NCBI RefSeq assembly: GCF_963975745.1 | Contig: NZ_CAXBIB010000009.1 | Location: forward strand, 1-64,000 | Direction of reading: 5' to 3' | DNA length: 64,000 nucleotides | Source of the DNA: Parvibaculum sp963975745 | Lineage (GTDB): Bacteria > Pseudomonadota > Alphaproteobacteria > Parvibaculales > Parvibaculaceae | In this document: positions 16,519 through 24,575 of the stretch, piece after piece | How positions within the stretch are numbered: position 1 is the first letter of the stretch | How the letters are laid out: the number at the start of each line of letters is the position of its first letter | Program-made: the position numbers and the translations under genes | The notes under the pieces: model-generated | Told to the model about the DNA's origin: nothing | Seen by the model: only the letters and a program-made list of their open reading frames with translations | Database searches by the model: none

Positions 16519-17487
16519 ATGATCACAGCCTATATCCCCGTCAACGGCGCGCTCTCTCCCGTTCCGGTTGCCGCAGGCGAGACCATTCCTACGGAAGCGG
16601 TCTGGATCGATCTGCTTCAGCCGACCGAAGAAGAGCTTACCTTTGTCGATGTGAAGCTCAGCCTCGATGTCCCGACCGAAGCCGATATGCAGGAGATCGA
16701 GGTCTCAAGCCGGCTCTATCTCGAGGACGAGGTGGCCTATATGACAGCGGCCATGGTGACGCAGGCCGACACGCCGAGGCCGCAAGTCGTGCCCGTGACA
16801 TTTGTGCTTGCCGGTCATCGCCTGCTCACGTTGCGCTATGCGGAGCCGACACCCTTTCGTCACTATGCGTCGGAAGCACGCAGGCACAGCGTGCCCTGTG
16901 CGACGGGCGAGGAGGTTCTGGCCGGGCTGCTCGACGCCATTGTCGACCGTGTCGCCGATATTCTCGAGCGTGTCCAGTCGGATATCGATACCTTGTCAGG
17001 AGAGATCTTTCCGCATGAAGGCGGCAAGACAAAACGCAATTATGACGAGATCCTGCGGCGCATCGGCCGCAGCCATGCCTTGACGTCGCAGGTGCGTGAG
17101 AGTCTGGTCAGCTTCGGACGGCTGGTCAGCTTCATCGCGCGGCCCGCCACGGATCGACGTTCGAAATCGACCGAGAGAGCCTTCAAGACCACCTCGCGCG
17201 ACCTGACGGCGCTCAGCGATCATGCGAGTTTCATCGCCAACAATATCAGCTTCATCCTCAACGCGACGCTGGGTCTCATCAACAACGAGCAGAGCGGCAT
17301 CATCAAGATCTTCTCGGTGGCTGCTGTCGTCTTCCTGCCGCCGACGCTGATCGCCAGCATCTACGGAATGAACTTCGAATTCATGCCCGAACTCGCTTGG
17401 CCAATCGGATATCCGCTGGCACTGCTGATGATGGTGTTCTCGGCCGTTGGGCCCTATTTTTTCTTCAAGCAGCGCGGTTGGCTCTAG
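16519..17487 (+). CDS. corA: CorA-family magnesium/divalent metal channel
   Basis: A 322-residue CorA-type channel. A long acidic/helical cytoplasmic domain (residues 1-255) ends in two membrane helices; the selectivity motif YGMNF (282-286) lies between them, and the C-terminus is the basic KQRGWL typical of CorA. As a pentamer it carries Mg2+ (or Co2+/Ni2+) into the cell. The stop codon is directly followed by the ATG of the next gene with no spacer, so the two are probably co-translated. Confidence 0.92.
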   Translation: MITAYIPVNGALSPVPVAAGETIPTEAVWIDLLQPTEEELTFVDVKLSLDVPTEADMQEIEVSSRLYLEDEVAYMTAAMVTQADTPRPQVVPVTFVLAGHRLLTLRYAEPTPFRHYASEARRHSVPCATGEEVLAGLLDAIVDRVADILERVQSDIDTLSGEIFPHEGGKTKRNYDEILRRIGRSHALTSQVRESLVSFGRLVSFIARPATDRRSKSTERAFKTTSRDLTALSDHASFIANNISFILNATLGLINNEQSGIIKIFSVAAVVFLPPTLIASIYGMNFEFMPELAWPIGYPLALLMMVFSAVGPYFFFKQRGWL

Positions 17488-18090
17488 ATGGCGGGTGTGC
17501 GGACCGAGTGGATCTGGATCGTTCATGCCCCGGTGCAGGGACGTGAGAGCCGCTATTACGGGCAGCTCGACGTGGCAGCGGAGCCAGTCGACGCGGCGCT
17601 GGCAGCGGCCGTTGCGCGTCGGCTGCCCCCGGTTGCCGTATGGCTGTCCTCGCCGCTGACGCGTACGCGGACGACGGCGCTGGCGCTGAAAGCCGGCGTT
17701 GATCCGGTGGTGGTCGGCGATTTCAACGACCAGCACTATGGACGCTGGCAGGGCATGGGGTTCAACGATGTCTTCGCGGCCAACCGGACGCTCGACTGGT
17801 CGCAGCCGGCCGACATCCGCCCGCCCGAAGGCGAGAGTTTTGCCGACATGTCGGTGCGCGTTGCGGCCGGGATCGATCGCCTGACGGCCCATTATGCAGG
17901 GCATACACTCATATCGATTGCGCATGCCGGGGCCGTTCGCATTGCTATTTCTCATGCGCTTGACATCGATCTTGCCACCGCAATGCGCATCGAGGTTGCG
18001 CCGCTGTCGATCACGCGGCTCGGGCACCGTGAGATCAACGGCACTGCGCAATGGAGCGTTGGCTGCATCAACTTCGATCTGGCGGCCTGA
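17488..18090 (+). CDS. Histidine-phosphatase-superfamily protein lacking the RHG arginine
   Basis: A 200-residue protein of the phosphoglycerate mutase/histidine phosphatase fold. The first motif reads WIVHAPVQG: the phosphorylatable histidine is His13, but the arginine that precedes it in nearly all members (R-H-G/A) is Val12. Other family features are present: YGQLD, SSPLTRTRTTA, HYGRWQG and the second catalytic histidine in IAHAGAVR. Members near this one act on alpha-ribazole phosphate or sugar phosphates; the changed motif makes activity uncertain. It sits between corA (0 bp) and the dehydratase gene (2 bp), as part of a tight operon. Confidence 0.75.
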   Translation: MAGVRTEWIWIVHAPVQGRESRYYGQLDVAAEPVDAALAAAVARRLPPVAVWLSSPLTRTRTTALALKAGVDPVVVGDFNDQHYGRWQGMGFNDVFAANRTLDWSQPADIRPPEGESFADMSVRVAAGIDRLTAHYAGHTLISIAHAGAVRIAISHALDIDLATAMRIEVAPLSITRLGHREINGTAQWSVGCINFDLAA

Positions 18091-18092
18091 CC

Positions 18093-19067
18093 ATGCGCGT
18101 GCCGGATATCGCCGACATACGCCAGGCGGCGTCACGCCTGGCCGGTGTGGCCGTCAGGACACCACTGCTTCAATTTCCGACGCTTGATGCGCGCATCGAC
18201 GGCCGGGTTCTCATCAAGCCGGAAGTTCTGCAGAGAACAGGGTCGTTCAAGTTTCGCGGTGCCTGGAATCGTCTGTCGCAACTCTCGATGGCCGAGCGTC
18301 GTGCCGGCGTGGTTGCATGGTCTTCGGGCAATCATGCGCAGGGTGTTGCTGCAGCGGCGCGGATTCTCGACATTCCCGCGTTAATCGTCATGCCGAAAGA
18401 TGCGCCGCGCCTCAAGATCGAACGTACCGAGGGGCTTGGCGCCAAAGTCATTTTCTATGATCGCATCAACGAAGATCGGGAGGCCATCGGGAGGCGGATC
18501 GCCGCCGACCGCGGCGCCGTCATCGTGCCACCCTATGACGATCCCGACATCGTTGCAGGGCAAGGCACGGTGGGGCTCGAGATCGCCGAGGATGCGGGGC
18601 GGCTTGGCGTCGCGCTCGACGCGGTGCTGGTGCCGGCTGGCGGCGGCGGGCTTGCGGCCGGGACGGCGCTGGCGCTCGGCGCCGCCATGTCCGATGCGAA
18701 AGTCTGGTGCGTCGAACCGCAAGGCTTCGACGATCATGCGCGGTCGCTGGCCGCGGGACAGCGGCTCGGCAACGAGGTGGGTCGGCAATCGTTTTGCGAC
18801 GCATTGCTGGCGCCGATGCCGGGCGAATTCACTTTCGCGATCAACGCCGCGCGCCTTGCCGGTGGCGTGGCGGTCAGCGACGCCGAAGTGGCGGCGGCGA
18901 TGCGTTTCGCCTTCGAGGAATTGAAGCTGGTGGTCGAGCCCGGCGGTGCCGTGGCACTGGCGGCGGTGCTGGCTGGACGGTTCGATGCGGCGGGCAAATC
19001 GGTTGTCCTGATCCTCAGTGGTGGGAATGCCGATCCCGCACCATTTTGCCGGACGATTGCCGGCTAG
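18093..19067 (+). CDS. PLP-dependent threonine/serine dehydratase or racemase
   Basis: A 324-residue fold-type II PLP enzyme without the C-terminal regulatory domain of biosynthetic IlvA. The PLP lysine is Lys53 in SFKFRGA; SSGNHAQGVA binds the substrate carboxylate; GGGGL binds the PLP phosphate; SGGN near the C-terminus completes the site. It would deaminate L-threonine or L-serine to the 2-oxo acid, or racemise serine. Start at 18093 lies 2 bp after the previous stop. Its 3' end overlaps the convergent CheZ-like gene by 4 bp. Confidence 0.88.
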   Translation: MRVPDIADIRQAASRLAGVAVRTPLLQFPTLDARIDGRVLIKPEVLQRTGSFKFRGAWNRLSQLSMAERRAGVVAWSSGNHAQGVAAAARILDIPALIVMPKDAPRLKIERTEGLGAKVIFYDRINEDREAIGRRIAADRGAVIVPPYDDPDIVAGQGTVGLEIAEDAGRLGVALDAVLVPAGGGGLAAGTALALGAAMSDAKVWCVEPQGFDDHARSLAAGQRLGNEVGRQSFCDALLAPMPGEFTFAINAARLAGGVAVSDAEVAAAMRFAFEELKLVVEPGGAVALAAVLAGRFDAAGKSVVLILSGGNADPAPFCRTIAG

Positions 19068-19615
19068 CCGAGTTCAGCTTCCCAGCGCTCGATGACGCGC
19101 GCGAGGCGTTCCTCGATCCGGCGCAAGGCATCCGCCACGATGGCGATGCGCTTGCCGGTCAATGCCCCATAGGATGCGGACATGAAAATGCCGCCGGCAT
19201 GAGTCTCGATTTCGTCGCAGAGATCGGACTCGACATTCCTGCTGCGTAGTTTTTCACTGATTTCCTGGAGCCGTTCGGCGGCATGCACAATGTCGGCTGC
19301 CGCACGTGCGGCCGTCTCGGCAATTGTGGCGGGGCCCTCGGTCTCTTCGCCGGGCTTGGCTTCGGCAAGTTCAGCTTGTGCTTCGGTCAGCGCGCGATGC
19401 AACTCGAGCGCTTCGTGATAGACGAAGCCGAGGCGCGCGCCCGCATCCGCGTCGCGGGCAAGTTTTCCAATGGCGTCAAGGACTTCGGCAGTATCGGCCA
19501 CCCGATGGCGGCGGGCGAATTCCTCCAGAAACCAGCGGCCGCGCGGCGTTTCGCGCACCGCCTGTTCGATGGCTTCATAATCGTCCGGTACTGCGGTGTA
19601 TGCCGGTTCACTCAT
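19064..19615 (-). CDS. CheZ-like protein with altered catalytic residues
   Basis: A 183-residue helical protein. The N-terminus (DYEAIEQAV then ETPRGRWFLEEFARRHRVADT) matches a block I know from alphaproteobacterial proteins annotated as CheZ-family. The C-terminal helical hairpin ends in IFMSASYGALTGKRI (residues 143-157), which lines up with the CheZ active segment FQDLTGQ; there the Asp and Gln that help remove phosphate from CheY are Ala151 and Lys155 here. If the alignment is right it is not an active CheY phosphatase and may only bind a partner. Start 19615 has GGAG eight bases upstream. No chemotaxis genes are nearby. Confidence 0.6.
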   Translation of the reverse strand: MSEPAYTAVPDDYEAIEQAVRETPRGRWFLEEFARRHRVADTAEVLDAIGKLARDADAGARLGFVYHEALELHRALTEAQAELAEAKPGEETEGPATIAETAARAAADIVHAAERLQEISEKLRSRNVESDLCDEIETHAGGIFMSASYGALTGKRIAIVADALRRIEERLARVIERWEAELG

Positions 19616-19745
19616 GCGTTCCGCTCCGGGGGAGGCTTGTGCCACCATTATCCAGGGTATTGCTTAACCGTTTGCTTCGACGCCTCGCGAGAGGCTAGAG
19701 AAGGCGGGCCGGGGTTTCCGGCAGCAACGACAAGAGGGCAATGTC

Positions 19746-20366
19746 TTGAAGCGGGTACTCCCCATCGATATCGAGGCGGTCAAGGGCTTCATGGACCCGC
19801 AGGAGGGTTGGGCACTGCATGACGCGGCCATGGAGGCGTCGCGGCGCGGCCCGGTGCTCGAGATCGGTTCCTATTGCGGCAAGTCGACGGTCTATATGGG
19901 GGTCGCCTGCCAGGCGAACGACGCGGTTCTCTACGCGCTCGACCATCACTACGGATCGGAGGAAAACCAGAAGGGCTGGGAGCACCATGACCAAGCGCTC
20001 TACGACCCTGAGACGGATCGTCTCAACACCTTTCCGCTGTTCCGCCGGACCATGCGCATGGCGAGGCTCGAAGACACGGTCGTGCCGCTGGTTGCGCCTT
20101 CCGCTATTGTCTCGAAACAGTGGGCGACGCCGTTGGCGATGGTGTTCATCGATGGGGGGCACGGCATGGAGCCGGCGCTGACCGATTATCGTCTCTGGGC
20201 GCCGCGTGTGATGCCGGGCGGCATCCTCGCCATCCACGATGTCTTTCCCGACCCGAAGGATGGCGGTCGCCCGCCCTACGAGATCTGCAAGATGGCGTTG
20301 GCGTCGAACCTGTTTGCGGAACAGAAATCCGTGAAGAGCCTGCGGTTACTCCGCCGCCTCGGCTAG
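19746..20366 (+). CDS. Class I SAM-dependent methyltransferase
   Basis: A 206-residue methyltransferase-type Rossmann protein of the Methyltransf_24/macrocin-O-methyltransferase type. The SAM motif is VLEIGSYCGKSTVYMG (about residues 37-52), followed by LYALDHHYG, FIDGGHG and the motif GGILAIHDVFPDP. The start is TTG at 19746, since an ATG five bases upstream is out of frame and hits a stop at once; GAGGG lies upstream. It runs towards the minus-strand glycan cassette and overlaps the last gene of that cassette by 21 bp at the 3' ends. Substrate unknown. Confidence 0.75.
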   Translation: MKRVLPIDIEAVKGFMDPQEGWALHDAAMEASRRGPVLEIGSYCGKSTVYMGVACQANDAVLYALDHHYGSEENQKGWEHHDQALYDPETDRLNTFPLFRRTMRMARLEDTVVPLVAPSAIVSKQWATPLAMVFIDGGHGMEPALTDYRLWAPRVMPGGILAIHDVFPDPKDGGRPPYEICKMALASNLFAEQKSVKSLRLLRRLG

Positions 20367-21431
20367 CGTGCGTTCGGCAAAGAGGCGCGCCGCGGGCGTT
20401 GCGCCGGTCACGGCGTCGGTGGCGAGGATGACGGCGGCGGCGGTCCATGCCGGCTTCTCGGCCGGCCAGGCCACATCGTCCTCGAACTGGTAGCCCATCC
20501 AGTAGGCGCCGCAATCGGCACGCCATTGATGCTGCCAGGACAGCATGGCTTCGGCCTCCTTGCGCCGTCCGGCCACCAGAAGTGCCATGGTCAGTTCGGC
20601 GCTCTCGGCGACGGTGACCCATGGCTGGTCGAGTACGCAGCGGCAGCCCTTGCCTTCGGCAACGAAGATGTCCCATTTCCAGTCGAGACGCTTTCGGGCC
20701 GCCTCGCCGGTGACGACGCCGGCCAGAACCGGGTAGTACCAGTCCATCGAATAGCGGTCCTTCGGCTCCCAGGTACGGTCGAAACGGTGCGGCTTGTCGC
20801 GCAGCGCTTCGCCCAGGCGTGTGCGGGCCGCCATCCAGTCGCGCGATGGCTCGCCGAGTTCGCGGGCGATATGCGCGGCGCATTCGAGGCTCTTGTAGAT
20901 CGAGGAGCAGCCAGTGATCAGCGCATCGTCTTCCGGTGTATGCGGATCGGCGGCGGCCCAGCGGATTTCGCCATGCGGGCTCTGATGAGCGAGCACGAAG
21001 CCGATCGCGGCCTTTACATGCGGCCAGATGGTGGCCAGCCATTTGCGGTCGCGCGTCACAAGGAAATGGTGCCAGGCGCCGGTTGCGATATAGGCAGCGA
21101 AATTTGTGTCACGGATATGGTGGCCGGCATCGGCTTCTTCGCCGGTAAAGCGTTGCTCCTCGTCGTCGAAGGGCACAGCCGAACCAAGCTGGCCCCACCA
21201 CGAGCCGTCCTTCAACTGGGTGTCGGCCAGATAGCGGAAGGCGCGGCGTGCATGTTCGATCTCGCCGAGTATCGTCAGGCCCATCGCGGCTTCGGTATGG
21301 TTCCACGGGTCGACGACCCCGCCGTCGTACCAGGGGATGGCGCCATTCTCCCGCTGCAACTCGAGAATGCGTGCACGCGATCCGAGAAAGAAGTCCTCCG
21401 GAATCGGATCGCCCCAGGTCAGATGGGCCAT
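20346..21431 (-). CDS. Alpha/alpha-barrel (prenyltransferase/glycosidase-like) protein
   Basis: A 361-residue soluble helical protein rich in Trp and Asp, with repeated segments such as ENGAIPWYDGG, DPWNHTEAAMGL, DGSWWGQLG and SMDWYYPVLAG. The pattern suggests an (alpha/alpha)6 barrel as in squalene-cyclase-like or six-hairpin glycosidase folds; proteins of this look are often labelled prenyltransferase. It may process a lipid-linked glycan with the two upstream genes. Start 21431 is 2 bp before the methyltransferase stop on the same strand, so it is the last gene of a three-gene operon. Confidence 0.55.
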   Translation of the reverse strand: MAHLTWGDPIPEDFFLGSRARILELQRENGAIPWYDGGVVDPWNHTEAAMGLTILGEIEHARRAFRYLADTQLKDGSWWGQLGSAVPFDDEEQRFTGEEADAGHHIRDTNFAAYIATGAWHHFLVTRDRKWLATIWPHVKAAIGFVLAHQSPHGEIRWAAADPHTPEDDALITGCSSIYKSLECAAHIARELGEPSRDWMAARTRLGEALRDKPHRFDRTWEPKDRYSMDWYYPVLAGVVTGEAARKRLDWKWDIFVAEGKGCRCVLDQPWVTVAESAELTMALLVAGRRKEAEAMLSWQHQWRADCGAYWMGYQFEDDVAWPAEKPAWTAAAVILATDAVTGATPAARLFAERTLAEAAE

Positions 21432-21433
21432 GG

Positions 21434-22150
21434 TCACGCCGCTCCCTTTGTGAAATAGAGGACGACGCTCTTGCCCATCAGCGGTCCGGCAACGCGCTCG
21501 AGCGCCCGCGTCAGCCACGGACGCTCGAGAATGTCCCATTCCAGAAAGCGTTTGTAGAGATTGACCAGCTTCGCGTCATCGCGCTTCACGCCGACGGCAC
21601 ATTTCAACCACCAATAGGGCGAATGCAGCCCGTGCGCGAAATGCCGGTGAAAGAAGGAGAGGCCACGCTTCTCGACTGCGTCTTTCAATTCGCTTTCCTG
21701 AAAGATGCGGACATGGCCACCCGGTTCGTTGTGATAGTCGTCCGAGAGTTTCCAGCAGACCCATTCGGGAAAATAGCGCGGTACGCTGACAGCGAGTGTG
21801 CCGCCCGGCTTCAGAATGCGCTCGATCTCGGCCACCGCCTGTCTGTAGTCCGGGATATGTTCCAGGACTTCCGAGCAGACGATCTTGTCGAAGCTGGCGT
21901 CCGGAAAGGGCAGCGACAACGCATTGCCGACCGACAGCGAAAAGCTGCGGCGTGTGTCGGGGTCCATGTCGGGGCAAGTTCCGAACCCTTCGCGCGTGCG
22001 CTTCACGTCGTCGAAACCGAGATCGATCCCGACGACATGGCATTCCGCGTGGTAGTACATGGCATGGACATGCCGGCCGGCGCCGCAACCGAGGTCGAGC
22101 GCGCGCTGGCCGTCCCTAAGCCCGAGCACGTTCAAGTCGATTGTCTGCAT
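21434..22150 (-). CDS. Class I SAM-dependent methyltransferase (UbiE/COQ5-like fold)
   Basis: A 238-residue methyltransferase. Motif I is ALDLGCGAGRHVHAM, motif II VVGIDLGFDDV, motif post-I GNALSLPFPDASFDKIVCSEVLEHIPDY, and then LKPGGTLAVSVPRYFPEW. Start MQTIDLNV at 22150 lies inside the 3' end of the glycosyltransferase gene (35-bp overlap), so expression is coupled. Probably modifies the sugar or lipid product of that enzyme. Confidence 0.8.
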   Translation of the reverse strand: MQTIDLNVLGLRDGQRALDLGCGAGRHVHAMYYHAECHVVGIDLGFDDVKRTREGFGTCPDMDPDTRRSFSLSVGNALSLPFPDASFDKIVCSEVLEHIPDYRQAVAEIERILKPGGTLAVSVPRYFPEWVCWKLSDDYHNEPGGHVRIFQESELKDAVEKRGLSFFHRHFAHGLHSPYWWLKCAVGVKRDDAKLVNLYKRFLEWDILERPWLTRALERVAGPLMGKSVVLYFTKGAA

Positions 22151-23474
22151 CTGCGATTGTCTGCCTGTAAATATCGACGCATTCGCGCGCCGCTCGTTCC
22201 CATTTGAATTTGGCGAGGATGCGTTCGCGTCCCGCCTCGCCGTAGCGCGCCCGCATTTCAGGATCATCGAGCATCGCGGCGATTGCGCTTGCGAGAGCCG
22301 GCGGGTTGGAATGAGGGACGACAATGCCGGCATCGCCCACGACCTCGGGAAGCGAACCGCCATCGGTTGCGATGACCGGCGTCCCGCAAGACATGGCTTC
22401 GCCGCAAGGAAAGCCGAACCCCTCATAGACGGACGGCGAGACGGCGATCGTCGCCTCGTTGTAAATCCGCGTGATATCGTCATCGGTGACACCGCTGACG
22501 AATTCCACCTTGTCCATGATGCCGAGCGTGCGGAGCTCGTGCGAGGTATTGCCCTCGCGGAGGCGGCCGATGACCCGTAGTTTCAGGTGCGGCCGCGTTT
22601 TCAGAAGTTCCGCGTAGGCGCGGATCAGATAGATCAGGCCCTTCAACGGCACGTCGGCGCTGGCGCAGGCGACGATCAGGTCGTCGCGGCGCTTCACGTC
22701 GGGCATGGGGTGGAACTGAATGTGGTCGATGCCGTGCAGGACCAGTCGTGTCTTCGAAGCATCGACACCAAATTCGCGCGCCACGTCGCGGCGCGTGCTT
22801 TCGGAGACGACGATCAGCGGGTCGAGCTTGCGCGCGACCTTGATCTGCATGTTGAGGAAGGAATACCAGCGGCGCTTCAGAAGTTTCAGTTTCAGGCTGT
22901 GTGCGTGCTCGATGTCGATGCGGCGGTCCATGGTGATCGGGTGATGGATCGTGCCGACGGTTGGCAGGCCCATGTCGCGAATCTTCAACAAGCCCCAGCA
23001 CAGCGTCTGGTTGTCGTGGCAGACGTCGTAGTCCTGCACGGTGCCGCGCACATAGCGCGCCATGCGCTCGCCGAAGGTGTAGGGCTCGGAAAAGCCGCCG
23101 GTTGCGTGGCTCCACCATTCGAAGAGATCGATGGGCGAGGCGAGCATCCATGGCCGGATCGATTTGATCGGGTGGGGATTGGCATAGAGGTCGAGCGACG
23201 GCAGCTTGATCAGCTTCACGCGCGGGTCGAGCTCGGGGTAGGGCGGTCCCGATATGACGTCGATCTGGTGTCCGAGTTCGGCAAGCGCCTTGGCGATATG
23301 GCGCATATAGACGCCCTGGCCGCCGGTGGTCGGGTTCGAGCGATAGCTCGGCAGCAGGATACGAAGCGGCCGGTCGCCCGAAATGGCGGCCAGCTTCGGG
23401 ATTTCGACGTTGGATTTGTTCGCGGGCCCGGCCAGCGCGTCATCCGTCTCATTGCGCTCCAGCGCCTGCGACAT
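22116..23474 (-). CDS. GT4-family glycosyltransferase
   Basis: A 452-residue GT-B fold glycosyltransferase. The N-terminal domain starts RILLPSYRSNPTTGGQGVYMRHIAKALAELGH, with the glycine loop of retaining GT4 enzymes; the C-terminal domain holds SPSVYEGFGFPCGEAMSCGTPVIATDGGSLPEVV, the E-x7-E nucleotide-sugar site. It would transfer a sugar from a nucleotide donor to a lipid or glycan at the cytoplasmic face of the membrane. First gene of the three-gene minus-strand cassette. The acceptor is unknown. Confidence 0.88.
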   Translation of the reverse strand: MSQALERNETDDALAGPANKSNVEIPKLAAISGDRPLRILLPSYRSNPTTGGQGVYMRHIAKALAELGHQIDVISGPPYPELDPRVKLIKLPSLDLYANPHPIKSIRPWMLASPIDLFEWWSHATGGFSEPYTFGERMARYVRGTVQDYDVCHDNQTLCWGLLKIRDMGLPTVGTIHHPITMDRRIDIEHAHSLKLKLLKRRWYSFLNMQIKVARKLDPLIVVSESTRRDVAREFGVDASKTRLVLHGIDHIQFHPMPDVKRRDDLIVACASADVPLKGLIYLIRAYAELLKTRPHLKLRVIGRLREGNTSHELRTLGIMDKVEFVSGVTDDDITRIYNEATIAVSPSVYEGFGFPCGEAMSCGTPVIATDGGSLPEVVGDAGIVVPHSNPPALASAIAAMLDDPEMRARYGEAGRERILAKFKWERAARECVDIYRQTIADADNRLERARA

Positions 23475-23645
23475 TCAAATTTCCTCGGTCTTTCGTTGGT
23501 GTGCGCCGGCGGCGTCCGGATCGGCCCATGCGGATATATGCCAGATATACCCCATGCTGCGCCGCAGTCTGGCGCGGCGGATCATAACGGCATCGCGACA
23601 AGGCAACAACCCGCTAACAAGAATGTCAGCGAGGGGTATTTCAAC

Positions 23646-24056
23646 TCAATTCAGCCGCTGGCGAGGTACCGGCGTGTCTTCCTCGGGGTCGGGCGCCGCG
23701 CCTGACTGGTGATGGACCAGAAGCCAGTCCTGTCCGTCCCGGACGAATATATTGGTCGCCAGCAGATAATCCGGGCCGATCCTTTCGTAGCAGATGACGA
23801 TGCCCGTATCACCGTGAATACCGGCCCGGGCGTGCAGGCAATGGATGTCCGGGCTCGCCGGGCCGGTCAGAATGGCGTGCCAGCTTTGCAGGACCGCTTC
23901 GCGTCCCTCTACCGGCGGCCAGCCGGGATGCAGGCAGCTTACAGGTTCGGTTTCGGCCCAGAGGGCCTCCATCAGTGTCAGGTCGCGCTCGGCGAAAGCA
24001 CGATAGAAAGTCTCGTTGGCGAACAGCAAGGCGGCGCGATCGCGTGCAATGGTCAT
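23646..24056 (-). CDS. SnoaL-like/NTF2-fold protein
   Basis: A 136-residue NTF2-fold protein (DUF4440/SnoaL type): helix NETFYRAFAERDLTLMEALWA, then CLHPGWPPVEGREAVLQSWHAIL, and a beta-rich end with TNIFVRDGQDWLLVHHQSG. Such proteins are small isomerases, hydratases or binding proteins. It is the last gene of the minus-strand run that starts with the FAD oxidoreductase at 27078, 46 bp after the preceding membrane protein gene. Confidence 0.75.
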   Translation of the reverse strand: MTIARDRAALLFANETFYRAFAERDLTLMEALWAETEPVSCLHPGWPPVEGREAVLQSWHAILTGPASPDIHCLHARAGIHGDTGIVICYERIGPDYLLATNIFVRDGQDWLLVHHQSGAAPDPEEDTPVPRQRLN

Positions 24057-24102
24057 GAGACATGCCGATGATGGAGACCAACATGATTAGTCTATCAGGA
24101 TT

Positions 24103-24480
24103 TCAAAGTCCTGCGAGCATGGCGGTTGCCGGACCGCCGCTGCCGATTAGTGCTGCATACCCGATAGCGACGCCGACGAGGTTTGAGGCGAACACCGCGA
24201 TCAGCCAAATCCCCAGCGGTGAGCGCGGGGCGAAATCCGGATTGCGCCAGACCAGCCAGGCGAGCAGTGGTGTCCAGAGCAGCACATGGCTCAGCGGCGC
24301 GGCGCCGGCCGAGAAAACCGTGTCAACCAGGAGCAGATTGGCAAGCCATGCCGTCAGCAATGCCCGGGCCGCGAAATGGTGGAAGAAGAAAAACACCGCC
24401 AGCGAATTGACGAAGATCAGCCAGGTCAGAAAGTTGCGCAGCAAGGCAGGATCGGCGAGGAGGCGTTCCATCCATTCCAT
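24103..24480 (-). CDS. Hypothetical four-helix membrane protein
   Basis: A 125-residue protein with about four hydrophobic segments (LTWLIFVNSLAVFFFFHHF, LLTAWLANLLLVDTVF, HVLLWTPLLAWLVW, LIAVFASNLVGVAIGYAAL). Function not recognised. ATG at 24480 has GGGAG upstream; a second ATG is nine bases later. A perfect 14-bp inverted repeat at 24498-24537 lies directly upstream. Confidence 0.6.
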   Translation of the reverse strand: MEWMERLLADPALLRNFLTWLIFVNSLAVFFFFHHFAARALLTAWLANLLLVDTVFSAGAAPLSHVLLWTPLLAWLVWRNPDFAPRSPLGIWLIAVFASNLVGVAIGYAALIGSGGPATAMLAGL

Positions 24481-24497
24481 GCCGACATGCTCCCGAA

Positions 24498-24537
24498 GAT
24501 CAAAATGACCGTTTATTCGAATTCGGTCATTTTGATC
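24498..24537. promoter_or_regulatory. Perfect 14-bp inverted repeat (operator candidate)
   Basis: GATCAAAATGACCG (24498-24511) and its exact complement CGGTCATTTTGATC (24524-24537) flank a 12-base AT-rich centre containing TTCGAA. It lies 18 bp upstream of the membrane protein start and 38 bp after the epoxide hydrolase stop. There is no T tract after either arm, so an operator is more likely than a terminator. The right arm resembles the 17-mers at 28711 and 30471. Confidence 0.55.
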
Positions 24538-24575
24538 AGTTCGGACGCATGGTGCAAGTCGTGTTCGGGTGAGAT

